Source: Chloroflexota bacterium (GTDB lineage: Bacteria > Chloroflexota > Dormibacteria > Dormibacterales > Dormibacteraceae). From it: DNA of 5,528 nt. The stretch lies in assembly GCA_005880345.1 (NCBI GenBank), contig VBGE01000194.1:1-5528 (forward strand). The letters run 5' to 3'. Positions within the stretch are counted from its first letter, which is position 1, and each line of letters starts with the position of its first letter. The notes under the pieces were generated by a model, which saw nothing but the letters and a program-made list of their open reading frames with translations, had not been told where the DNA came from and did no database searches. The position numbers and the translations under genes are program-made. Positions 1 to 5,472 of this stretch are shown piece by piece.

Positions 1-1
1 A

Positions 2-1042
2 GACGCCGAGCTGACCAAACCGGGCGCGTGGGACGACCCCAAGCGCGCCGGGCAGATGGCGCGCGAGGCTGCCGACTACCGAGCCCTCATCGCGACCTGG
101 GATCGCCTGGAGAGGCGTGCCCGCGACCTGGTCGAGCTGGAGCAGCTGGACGCCGATGATCCCGAGCTGCACAGGCAGGTAGATGAGGAACGCGCCGCAA
201 TCGAGAAAGAGCTGCGCACGCACGAGCTCGATCTCCTGTTCACCGATCCCTACGCCAACCACAACGCGGTCGTGACGATCTCCGTCGGCCAGGGCGGGAT
301 CGAGGCGCAGGACTGGGTCGAGATGCTGATGCGCATGTACCTGAAGTGGGCGGAGCGCCGCGGCTTCGAGACAGAGATGGTCGACGAGTCGCGAGGAGAG
401 GAGGCCGGGTATAAGAGCGTGACCTTCATCGCGCGCGGCCCGCGCGCTTACGGCTTGCTGCGCTCGGAGCACGGTGTCCACCGCCTCGTGAGAATCTCAC
501 CGTTCGACCAGAACCATCGCCGGCACACCTCGTTCGCGCTGGTGGAGGTGATGCCTGAGCTGGAGAGCACCGACGAGAGCGCGGTCGTGATCAATCCGCA
601 GGACCTGCGCATCGACACCTACCGGTCGACCGGTGCCGGCGGCCAGCACGTCAACAAGACGGACTCGGCGATACGAATCACGCATCTGCCGACCGGGATC
701 GTGGTCACGTGCCAGAACGAGCGCTCGCAGATGAAAAACCGCGAGATGGCGATGAAGGTCCTCAAGGCTCGACTCTTCCAGCGCCAGCAGCAGGAGGCGG
801 CGGAGCACCTCGACCAGATCCGTGGTCAGGTGATGCCGGCCGAGTTCGGGTCGCAGATCCGAAACTACGTCCTGCAGCCGTACACGCTGGTCAAGGACGT
901 CCGCACCGGGCTGGAGGTCGGCAATGCGCTGGCGGTGCTGGATGGAGAGCTCGACCCCTTCATCGAGAGCTGGCTGCGCTGGCGGCTCGGCCAGCAAGGG
1001 ATCGCCGCGGAGGGGCGGAGACCGGCAGCCCATTCCGGATAG
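2..1042 (+). CDS. prfB: Peptide chain release factor 2 (RF2), 5'-truncated by window
   Basis: RF2 recognises UGA and UAA stop codons in the ribosomal A site and triggers hydrolysis of peptidyl-tRNA in the cytoplasm. The frame is already open at base 2, and its first residues (DAELTKPGAWDDP) align with about residue 38 of E. coli RF2. The ATG at 56 is therefore internal and the true start lies outside the window. The visible 346 residues contain the RF2-specific stop-codon tripeptide SPF (bases 497-505), which separates it from RF1 (PxT), and the catalytic GGQ loop (bases 638-646) within GAGGQHVNKTDSAIRITH. The C-terminal RSQMKN and VLDGELDPFIESW segments are typical of the family. The tail runs roughly 16-18 residues past the E. 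coli end. It ends with TAG at 1040-1042, upstream of ftsE as in many Gram-positive genomes. Many prfB genes carry an autoregulatory +1 frameshift near codon 26; that site would fall about 36 bases upstream of base 1 and cannot be seen. Confidence 0.97.
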   Translation, partial: DAELTKPGAWDDPKRAGQMAREAADYRALIATWDRLERRARDLVELEQLDADDPELHRQVDEERAAIEKELRTHELDLLFTDPYANHNAVVTISVGQGGIEAQDWVEMLMRMYLKWAERRGFETEMVDESRGEEAGYKSVTFIARGPRAYGLLRSEHGVHRLVRISPFDQNHRRHTSFALVEVMPELESTDESAVVINPQDLRIDTYRSTGAGGQHVNKTDSAIRITHLPTGIVVTCQNERSQMKNREMAMKVLKARLFQRQQQEAAEHLDQIRGQVMPAEFGSQIRNYVLQPYTLVKDVRTGLEVGNALAVLDGELDPFIESWLRWRLGQQGIAAEGRRPAAHSG

Positions 1043-1125
1043 TCAGGACTAGTACCAGGAAAGCGTTCGCGCGCAAGCCTCGTAACCCTCTCCCGTTAAC
1101 CAATGTTTGACACTCTGGGAAGGGG

Positions 1126-1154
1126 TTGGAGCAAATGGGGCGCTGCGTTATACT
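1126..1154 (+). promoter_or_regulatory. Candidate sigma-70-type promoter for ftsEX operon
   Basis: A TTGGAG hexamer at 1126-1131 lies 17 bases before TATACT at 1149-1154, which matches the -10 consensus at five of six positions. Transcription would start near 1161 and give a leader of about 54 bases before the ftsE ATG. A perfect TTGACA also occurs at 1107-1112, but it is 36 bases from TATACT, too far to pair with it. It could form a second, weaker promoter with GCAAAT at 1131-1136 (18-base spacing). The promoter lies in the 172-base prfB-ftsE gap, where no convincing terminator for prfB was seen, so read-through from prfB is also possible. Confidence 0.5.
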
Positions 1155-1214
1155 GCCCGCGACCTGGCCACGCGTGCCGCCTGGCGCGCAACGACACAGC
1201 AAGAGACGCACCTT

Positions 1215-1955
1215 ATGCTTTTAACACCGGATTTCGACACTCGGCCGGTAATCAGCTTCCAGCACGTCCACAAGACGTACCCGACTGGAACTGAGGCACT
1301 TCGGGACATCAACCTCGAGGTCCCCGAAGGCGATTTCCTGTTCCTGGTCGGTCCCTCGGGTGCCGGAAAGTCGACGCTCGTTCGCCTTTTGATCCGCGAG
1401 GAGAAGCCCACCAAGGGCAAGATCTTCGTCGACGGCGTCGAGCTTGGCCGCATGAAGCGCCGCAAGCTTCCGTACTACCGGCGCAAGGTCGGCCTGGTCT
1501 TCCAGGACTTCAAGCTGCTGCCCAACCTGACCGTCTACGAGAACGTCGCGTTCGCCCTCCGCGTGCTGGGGGAACCGGACAGCCGCATCCAGAGCCGCGT
1601 GGCGGAAGCGCTGGACACAGTCGGGCTCTCAGCCAAGGACCACACATACCCGTCCAACCTGTCCGGGGGAGAGCAGCAGCGAGTCGCCATCGCCCGCGCG
1701 CTAGTGCATGCACCGCGCTTCATCATCGCCGACGAACCCACAGGCAACCTCGACCCCGCGACCGCGTGGGAGATCATGCAGCTCTTCTTGCGCATCAACG
1801 CGCGCGGCGCGACCGTCGTCATGGCCACGCACAACCGGGAGATCGTCGACCTGCTGCGCAGGCGCGTCGTCGCCATCGATGCGGGGCAGGTCGCGAGGGA
1901 TGACCGTTCAGGCAGGTATCACGATGATTTTGCGAAATCTCAAGTTCGCGCTTAA
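1215..1955 (+). CDS. ftsE: Cell-division ABC ATPase FtsE
   Basis: FtsE is the cytoplasmic ATPase of the FtsEX complex, which uses ATP hydrolysis to control cell-wall hydrolases at the division site or lateral wall. The 246-residue product has every ABC ATPase motif in order: Walker A GPSGAGKST (46-54), Q-loop Q97 in LVFQDFKLLP, signature LSGGEQQ (149-155), Walker B FIIADE (169-174) and H-loop H206 in VMATHN. The sequence LVFQDFKLLPNLTVYENVAF is characteristic of FtsE rather than other ABC ATPases. ATG 1215 was chosen because it gives a near-normal length with about ten extra N-terminal residues before the usual VISFQHVHKTYP. The frame stays open back to a TTG at 1107, but that TTG is part of a TTGACA sequence, the added residues do not resemble FtsE, and the extension spans the likely promoter. 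The ribosome site is weak (AAGAGA at 1201-1206). The 3' end overlaps ftsX by 32 bases. Confidence 0.96.
   Translation: MLLTPDFDTRPVISFQHVHKTYPTGTEALRDINLEVPEGDFLFLVGPSGAGKSTLVRLLIREEKPTKGKIFVDGVELGRMKRRKLPYYRRKVGLVFQDFKLLPNLTVYENVAFALRVLGEPDSRIQSRVAEALDTVGLSAKDHTYPSNLSGGEQQRVAIARALVHAPRFIIADEPTGNLDPATAWEIMQLFLRINARGATVVMATHNREIVDLLRRRVVAIDAGQVARDDRSGRYHDDFAKSQVRA
1911..1917 (+). promoter_or_regulatory. Ribosome binding site deciding the ftsX start
   Basis: GGCAGGT within the 3' end of ftsE places an AGG core about seven bases before ATG 1924. The alternative in-frame ATG at 1900 has GAGGG directly abutting it, with no spacing, which is too close to work as a Shine-Dalgarno sequence. This favours 1924 as the ftsX start. 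Confidence 0.4.
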
Positions 1956-2817
1956 CAGCGCCTGGCAGAGCTTCTGGCGGAACCTGGCCGTAAGCCTGGC
2001 CGCCGTCGTCTCGATCACGCTCATCCTGGTCCTGGCGGGAGTCAACCTCCTGGTCGGCCACGCGCTGTCGCAGGTGCTCGATGGATTCCGGGCGAAGGTC
2101 AGCGAGATCTCGATCAACGTCTCGGACGACACACCGCTACAGAACGTGTACGACTTTCAGCAGCAGCTGGTGGCGGATCCACGCGTGAGCAACGTGAAGT
2201 TCATCACCAAGGACGAGGCGCTGGCGCGGTTCAAGTCCGACCCGCAGAACAGCGTTCTCGCGCAGCAGATCGAGGGCAACCCACTCGACGCCAAGCTCGA
2301 GGTCCGTGTTGCCAACCTGGGCGACGTGGCGGCCATCGACACGCTCGGCCGCCGCTGGTCCGGCGTCGATCCCACCGACCCCACGAACTACCAGGGTGAC
2401 TTCGTGAACCGGATGCTCCAGCTCTCGTCGTGGCTGAGCCTGGCCGGCGTCGGCTTGCTGCTCATCCTCCTAGTCGTGTCGGTGGTGATCGTGATGAACA
2501 CGATCCGCACTGCGGTGTATCACCGCCGCAAGGAGATCGAGGTGATGAAGCTCGTGGGCGCTACCGAGTGGTTCGTCCGCGGGCCGTTCGTCATCGAAGG
2601 CATCATGACCGGCCTCATCGCCGCGTCCATCGCGCTAGGGCTGCTCGTGGTCGCCTACCCGCCGGCGGTGGACCGCTTCAAGTCGGACATCGGCTTCATC
2701 CCGCTCAACTACGACCCGGCGTTCATCTCCAGCCTGGCGAGCGACCTGCTGCTCGCAGGCGCCCTGCTCGGCGCGCTGGGCAGCTATATCGGAGTCCGGA
2801 GGTACGTCAGGATCTGA
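1924..2817 (+). CDS. ftsX: Cell-division membrane protein FtsX
   Basis: FtsX is the integral-membrane partner of FtsE; its large outer loop binds and activates a peptidoglycan hydrolase or its activator. The 297-residue product has the family topology: a basic cytoplasmic N-terminus (MILRNLKFALNSAWQSFWRN), TM1 about 21-45, an extracellular domain about 46-168, TM2 about 169-192, TM3 about 222-245 and TM4 about 270-290. The cytoplasmic stretch RRKEIEVMKLVGATEWFVRG (201-220) is the conserved FtsX/permease-type segment that contacts the ATPase. ATG 1924 gives the usual family length and has a spaced ribosome site; the frame is open much further upstream, but only as out-of-frame ftsE sequence. 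The gene starts inside ftsE (32-base overlap), and its TGA shares a base with the next ATG, so translation of all three genes is probably coupled. No key segment appears to be missing. Confidence 0.95.
   Translation: MILRNLKFALNSAWQSFWRNLAVSLAAVVSITLILVLAGVNLLVGHALSQVLDGFRAKVSEISINVSDDTPLQNVYDFQQQLVADPRVSNVKFITKDEALARFKSDPQNSVLAQQIEGNPLDAKLEVRVANLGDVAAIDTLGRRWSGVDPTDPTNYQGDFVNRMLQLSSWLSLAGVGLLLILLVVSVVIVMNTIRTAVYHRRKEIEVMKLVGATEWFVRGPFVIEGIMTGLIAASIALGLLVVAYPPAVDRFKSDIGFIPLNYDPAFISSLASDLLLAGALLGALGSYIGVRRYVRI
2798..2812 (+). promoter_or_regulatory. Possible ribosome binding sites for the M23 gene
   Basis: Two purine-rich elements inside the ftsX 3' end precede ATG 2817: GGAGG at 2798-2802 (14 bases away, rather far) and AGGA at 2809-2812 (4 bases away, rather close). 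Neither is ideally spaced, which fits re-initiation at the TGATG junction after ftsX termination rather than independent loading. Confidence 0.35.
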
Positions 2818-4052
2818 TGCTCAAAGTCCGCCTCCTCCTGGCATCTCTGCTCGCCACGGCGCTGTGGTTGCCGCTCTCGCTCCAGACCACATCAGCCATC
2901 TACTGCTACCCCGGCGATCCGCCGGCCGTCTACAACGCATGCGTCGCCTACAACGGAGGCATCGGCCAGCAGGTCAACAACCAGAACCAGCTGAACAGCA
3001 TTCAGAGCCAGATCAATGACGCGGTGGCGCAGATCTACGCCCTCGACTCGCTGATCGCCAGCCTGAAGACCCAGATCGACGCGCAGAAGGCGCTCATTGC
3101 GCAGACGCAGAAGGCGATCGACGACCTGAGCGCCAAGATCAGGTTCGGCGAGTCCGCCCTCATCCAGCTGAAAGCTCACGTCAGCGTCCGCGAGCAGCTT
3201 CTGAATGAGCGCCTGCGCTACATCGACTCCCATGGTGGCCTGAACTATGTCCAGCTCGTTCTGACTTCGAGCAGCATGAACCAGCTCCTCGACCGAATGG
3301 TCGGGGCGCAGCAGGTCGCCGCGTCGGACAAGCGTCTGCTCAACGACCTGGAGCAGATGCACGCCCAGGTGGCGCAAGCCAACAGCGACCTCGACGTCCA
3401 GCGCGGCCAGGTCACGGCCCTGCTCCAGCAGCAGAAGGCGACCGAGGCGGACCTGGAGAAGAACCTGGCAACGCAGAACGCGGCCGTGGTGGCCGAGCAG
3501 AAGCTCCAGGCGGCGCTGAACGATAAGTACGCCGCGGTTCAAGCAGAAAGAGCGGCGATTGATGCCAACGTGGCCAAGCTCGCCCAGCAATACGACGCCG
3601 CCGCCGTGAAAGCCGGCGGCGGTAACGGGGTGTTCGAATGGCCGATCCCGACGTGTGGCTTCGGCTGCATCACCCAGGGCTTCGGTTGCTCCTCGTTCTA
3701 CCTGGAGGTCTATGACCCCGGCTGCCCGTATCCGCACAAGATCCACACGGGCATCGACATCGCGGCTCCGTATGGGACCGAGATCGTCGCTGCCGACACC
3801 GGAGTCGCGTACTTATATCCGGGCAGCGTCGGCTATGGCAACCTGCTCGTGATCATCCACGGCAACGGTTACGCGACCTACTACGGACATTTGTCGCGGT
3901 ACGCACCGGGCCTTTCCAGCGGAGAGGTGGTGCCGCGTGGCACGACCGTTGCGTTCGAGGGCTCGACCGGGTGGTCGACGGGGCCTCACCTGCACTTCGA
4001 GATTCGCTACGGCGGCGTCTACAAGAACCCGTGCATCTGGCTCGGCTGTTGA
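2817..4052 (+). CDS. Exported coiled-coil M23 endopeptidase, likely FtsX-controlled murein hydrolase
   Basis: This 411-residue protein is predicted to cleave peptidoglycan peptide cross-links outside the membrane. Residues 1-27 form a signal peptide (MLKVRLLLASLLATALWLPL, then a TSA cleavage site); there is no lipobox. Residues about 48-265 are Gln/Ala/Leu-rich coiled coil. Within it, RYIDSHGGLNYVQLVLTSSS (from 134) resembles the tip of the PcsB/CwlO/EnvC-type coiled-coil domain that docks on FtsX. The C-terminal LytM/M23 domain (about 270-411) has HTGID (310-314), YYGHLS (H358) and GPHLHFE (H391, H393). By comparison with LytM, H310, D314 and H393 bind zinc, while H358 and H391 are catalytic, so it should be an active enzyme. 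E. coli EnvC, by contrast, has lost these ligands and only activates amidases. Eight cysteines (30, 42, 280, 284, 291, 303, 406, 411) suggest disulfides; the last is the C-terminal residue. The start overlaps the ftsX stop (TGATG). Family assignment is firm; the FtsX partnership is inferred from context and architecture. Confidence 0.92.
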   Translation: MLKVRLLLASLLATALWLPLSLQTTSAIYCYPGDPPAVYNACVAYNGGIGQQVNNQNQLNSIQSQINDAVAQIYALDSLIASLKTQIDAQKALIAQTQKAIDDLSAKIRFGESALIQLKAHVSVREQLLNERLRYIDSHGGLNYVQLVLTSSSMNQLLDRMVGAQQVAASDKRLLNDLEQMHAQVAQANSDLDVQRGQVTALLQQQKATEADLEKNLATQNAAVVAEQKLQAALNDKYAAVQAERAAIDANVAKLAQQYDAAAVKAGGGNGVFEWPIPTCGFGCITQGFGCSSFYLEVYDPGCPYPHKIHTGIDIAAPYGTEIVAADTGVAYLYPGSVGYGNLLVIIHGNGYATYYGHLSRYAPGLSSGEVVPRGTTVAFEGSTGWSTGPHLHFEIRYGGVYKNPCIWLGC

Positions 4053-4067
4053 GGCTCGCGGTTTCGC

Positions 4068-4073
4068 TAGTCT
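4068..4073 (+). promoter_or_regulatory. Candidate leaderless -10 element for ctpA
   Basis: TAGTCT lies six bases before the ctpA ATG, so its last T is at -7 if transcription starts on the A of ATG 4080. It keeps the three most important -10 positions (TAnnnT). No good -35 is present at 16-18 bases; the partial match CTGTTG at 4046-4051 overlaps the M23 stop codon. Together with the absence of a Shine-Dalgarno sequence this fits a leaderless transcript, but a six-base degenerate motif can arise by chance. Confidence 0.35.
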
Positions 4074-4079
4074 GCTGAC

Positions 4080-5309
4080 ATGAACCAACGCGCCTCCCTG
4101 CGGGGTGGCGCCGTCCTCGCGATGATCATCGGATTTGTTCCGAGCTTGCTCTTCCTCGTGGGCGGCTTCGTGGGCGGCGCCTACATCGACCAGCGATTTC
4201 CCGAATACGTCCCGTTCATCGGCCACCATTCGACTGGTCGCGTAGACCTCACGCAGGTGGAAGAGGCGGCCAGGTATATCCAGGCCGACTATGTCGATAC
4301 CAACGTCGATCCGAAGAAGCTGTCGCAGGCCAGCGTGCAGGGGCTGGTGAGCAGCCTCGGCGACCCTTACACGATCTACTTCGACCCCATCCAATACAAG
4401 CGGCTGCAGCAGAGCTACCAGGGCAAGTACACCGGCATCGGGATCTACGTGAGCTTCAGCACGACGGGCTATCCGACCATCACCGGGACGGTGCCCGGCT
4501 CGCCCGCGGCCGCGTCCGGGCTCAAGGCAGGCGACCAGGTCGTCAAGGTGGGGGACAAGGACGTGAAGGGCCTCACTGCGGAACAGGCGACGGCCCTCAT
4601 TCAAGGGCCCGAGGGGACCCAGGTGACGCTGACGATCATGCGAGGGAGCCAGACACTGACGTTCACCATCACCAGGGCGCAGATCCAGGTGCCAACCGTG
4701 CGGTCGGCGACGGTGGGCGACCGCGTGCTCTACGTCCGGATCTATCAGTTCGGCTCGGCGACCTCGACCGAGTTCGCCACGGCGCTGAAGACCGGACTGC
4801 AGGGCGCCAGGGCGGTGATCCTGGATCTACGCGGCGACCCTGGTGGATTCATCTCCGCCGCCGACGACGTCATCACGCAGTTCGTGACCAGCGGCGAGAC
4901 CTTCGAGACCCATGGGCGGAACGGCGTCGACCGCCACCAGGTCGGCTCCCAGCACGCGGCACCTGCGGTTCCTTTGGCCGTGCTCGTGGACGCCAACAGC
5001 GCCTCGGCGGCGGAGATCGTGGCCGGGTCCTTGCAGGTCCACAACCGGGCCAAGCTCGTTGGCACGACCACGTTCGGCAAGGGCTCGGTGCAGGAGGATT
5101 TCGAGCTCAGCGACGGGTCCGACATCCATTTGACCGTCGAGCGGTGGTTCTTGCCGAACGGGCAGACAATCGACCACAAGGGCCTGACGCCCGACGTGCC
5201 GGTGAAGCTGGCCAGCGCCTCGGACGAGTACGACGTCGCGCAGCCTTCGCTCGGGTACGCCCAGGATGGGCAGCTCAACGCCGCGCTGGCTCTGCTGACG
5301 GGTGGGTAG
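4080..5309 (+). CDS. S41 family C-terminal processing peptidase (CtpA/Prc-type)
   Basis: This is a membrane-anchored serine protease of the tail-specific family, which degrades or trims exported proteins from their C-termini. The 409-residue product begins with a short basic segment and one hydrophobic span (about residues 10-34), placing the protease domain outside the membrane. A helical N-terminal part with the typical LVSSLGDPYTIYFDP follows, then a PDZ domain (about 113-200; carboxylate-loop-like GIGIYV at 119-124, and GSPAAASGLKAGDQVVKV). The peptidase core contains LDLRGDPGG. The Ser/Lys dyad is intact: S309 in NSASAAEIVAGSLQ and K334 in TFGKGSVQ, 25 residues apart as in D1-processing protease, with Q338 conserved. 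ATG 4080 has no clear Shine-Dalgarno sequence upstream. It is 27 bases after the M23 gene and could be co-transcribed with it or have its own leaderless start. B. subtilis also keeps a CtpA-type protease gene (ctpB) close to ftsEX. Substrate unknown; the neighbouring hydrolase is a candidate. Confidence 0.93.
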   Translation: MNQRASLRGGAVLAMIIGFVPSLLFLVGGFVGGAYIDQRFPEYVPFIGHHSTGRVDLTQVEEAARYIQADYVDTNVDPKKLSQASVQGLVSSLGDPYTIYFDPIQYKRLQQSYQGKYTGIGIYVSFSTTGYPTITGTVPGSPAAASGLKAGDQVVKVGDKDVKGLTAEQATALIQGPEGTQVTLTIMRGSQTLTFTITRAQIQVPTVRSATVGDRVLYVRIYQFGSATSTEFATALKTGLQGARAVILDLRGDPGGFISAADDVITQFVTSGETFETHGRNGVDRHQVGSQHAAPAVPLAVLVDANSASAAEIVAGSLQVHNRAKLVGTTTFGKGSVQEDFELSDGSDIHLTVERWFLPNGQTIDHKGLTPDVPVKLASASDEYDVAQPSLGYAQDGQLNAALALLTGG

Positions 5310-5312
5310 ACT
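5307..5312 (+). promoter_or_regulatory. Weak candidate -10 element for tRNA-Val
   Basis: TAGACT, starting at the ctpA stop codon, matches the -10 consensus at four of six positions including TA...T. It would start transcription around 5319, about 11 bases before the mature tRNA. The -35 region inside ctpA shows only CTGGCT at 5286-5291 (15-base spacing), so read-through from ctpA is an equally good explanation. Confidence 0.25.
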
Positions 5313-5329
5313 GGCAACCGCACTTTTCC

Positions 5330-5403
5330 GGGCGGTTAGCTCAGCTGGCTAGAGCGCCTCGCTTACACCGAGGAGGTCGTTGGTTCAAGTCCATCACCGC
5401 CCA
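5330..5403 (+). tRNA. tRNA-Val (anticodon UAC)
   Basis: The 74-base gene folds into a full cloverleaf. The acceptor stem is GGGCGGT/ACCGCCC with discriminator A5403. The D-arm is GCTC/GAGC with a GG-containing loop, the anticodon stem is CCTCG/CGAGG with loop CTTACAC, and the variable loop is AGGTC. The T-arm is GTTGG/CCATC with the normal loop TTCAAGT. The anticodon TAC (5364-5366) reads GUA and, with wobble modification, other valine codons. The T-stem has one U-U mismatch (positions 50:64). The 3' CCA is not encoded (the genome continues CTT), so it must be added by a nucleotidyltransferase. It lies 20 bases after the ctpA stop codon. Confidence 0.96.
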
Positions 5404-5429
5404 CTTCGGCCAGGGCCGGGGCGCTTTTT
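5404..5429 (+). terminator. Rho-independent terminator after tRNA-Val
   Basis: Immediately after the tRNA, CTTCGGC (5404-5410) can pair with GCCGGGG (5415-5421) through seven pairs including two G-U, closing a CAGG tetraloop. CGC and a run of five T (5425-5429) follow. The three-base gap between stem and T-run makes it slightly non-ideal. It would end the tRNA transcript and any read-through from ctpA. Confidence 0.6.
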
Positions 5430-5472
5430 AACTCTCGCTTTCTGAGTTGATTAAGACTACATTCCACCTGGC

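Noticed and set aside
1043..1100. Terminator after prfB (GCG-rich segment around 1063-1078)
   Set aside because: Only a three-base-pair GCG/CGC hairpin with poor extension and no T-run could be found.
1107..1154. TTGACA (1107-1112) and TATACT (1149-1154) as one promoter
   Set aside because: The 36-base spacing is about twice what sigma-70-type holoenzyme accepts; TTGGAG at 1126 pairs with TATACT instead.
1107..1214. Extension of ftsE to a TTG start at 1107
   Set aside because: The added residues do not resemble FtsE, the TTG belongs to a TTGACA sequence, and the region contains the TATACT promoter element.
1708..1923. Upstream extension of ftsX inside ftsE
   Set aside because: It encodes Ser/Arg-rich shadow sequence of ftsE; FtsX family length and N-terminal sequence match ATG 1924.
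2430..2816. Upstream extension of the M23 frame inside ftsX
   Set aside because: The translation is Arg/His-rich out-of-frame ftsX sequence, whereas ATG 2817 begins a textbook signal peptide.
2892..3746. Long minus-strand open frame (284 codons) antisense to the M23 gene
   Set aside because: The plus strand here encodes the signal peptide, coiled coil and M23 domain. The antisense frame follows from high G+C third positions; its translation is Leu/Val/Arg/Asp-rich with no recognisable domain.
3813..4604. Minus-strand open frame (263 codons) spanning the end of the M23 gene and the start of ctpA
   Set aside because: It runs antisense to two well-supported genes, crosses their intergenic gap and shows no motif or ribosome site.
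5385..5430. tRNA-Val 3' end as an integration (attachment) site
   Set aside because: No integrase gene, duplicated tRNA 3' segment or composition change is visible; a terminator directly follows.
5144..5431. Plus-strand frame running across the ctpA end and the tRNA
   Set aside because: It overlaps the conserved ctpA C-terminus in another frame and reads through a tRNA gene; no protein similarity is visible.
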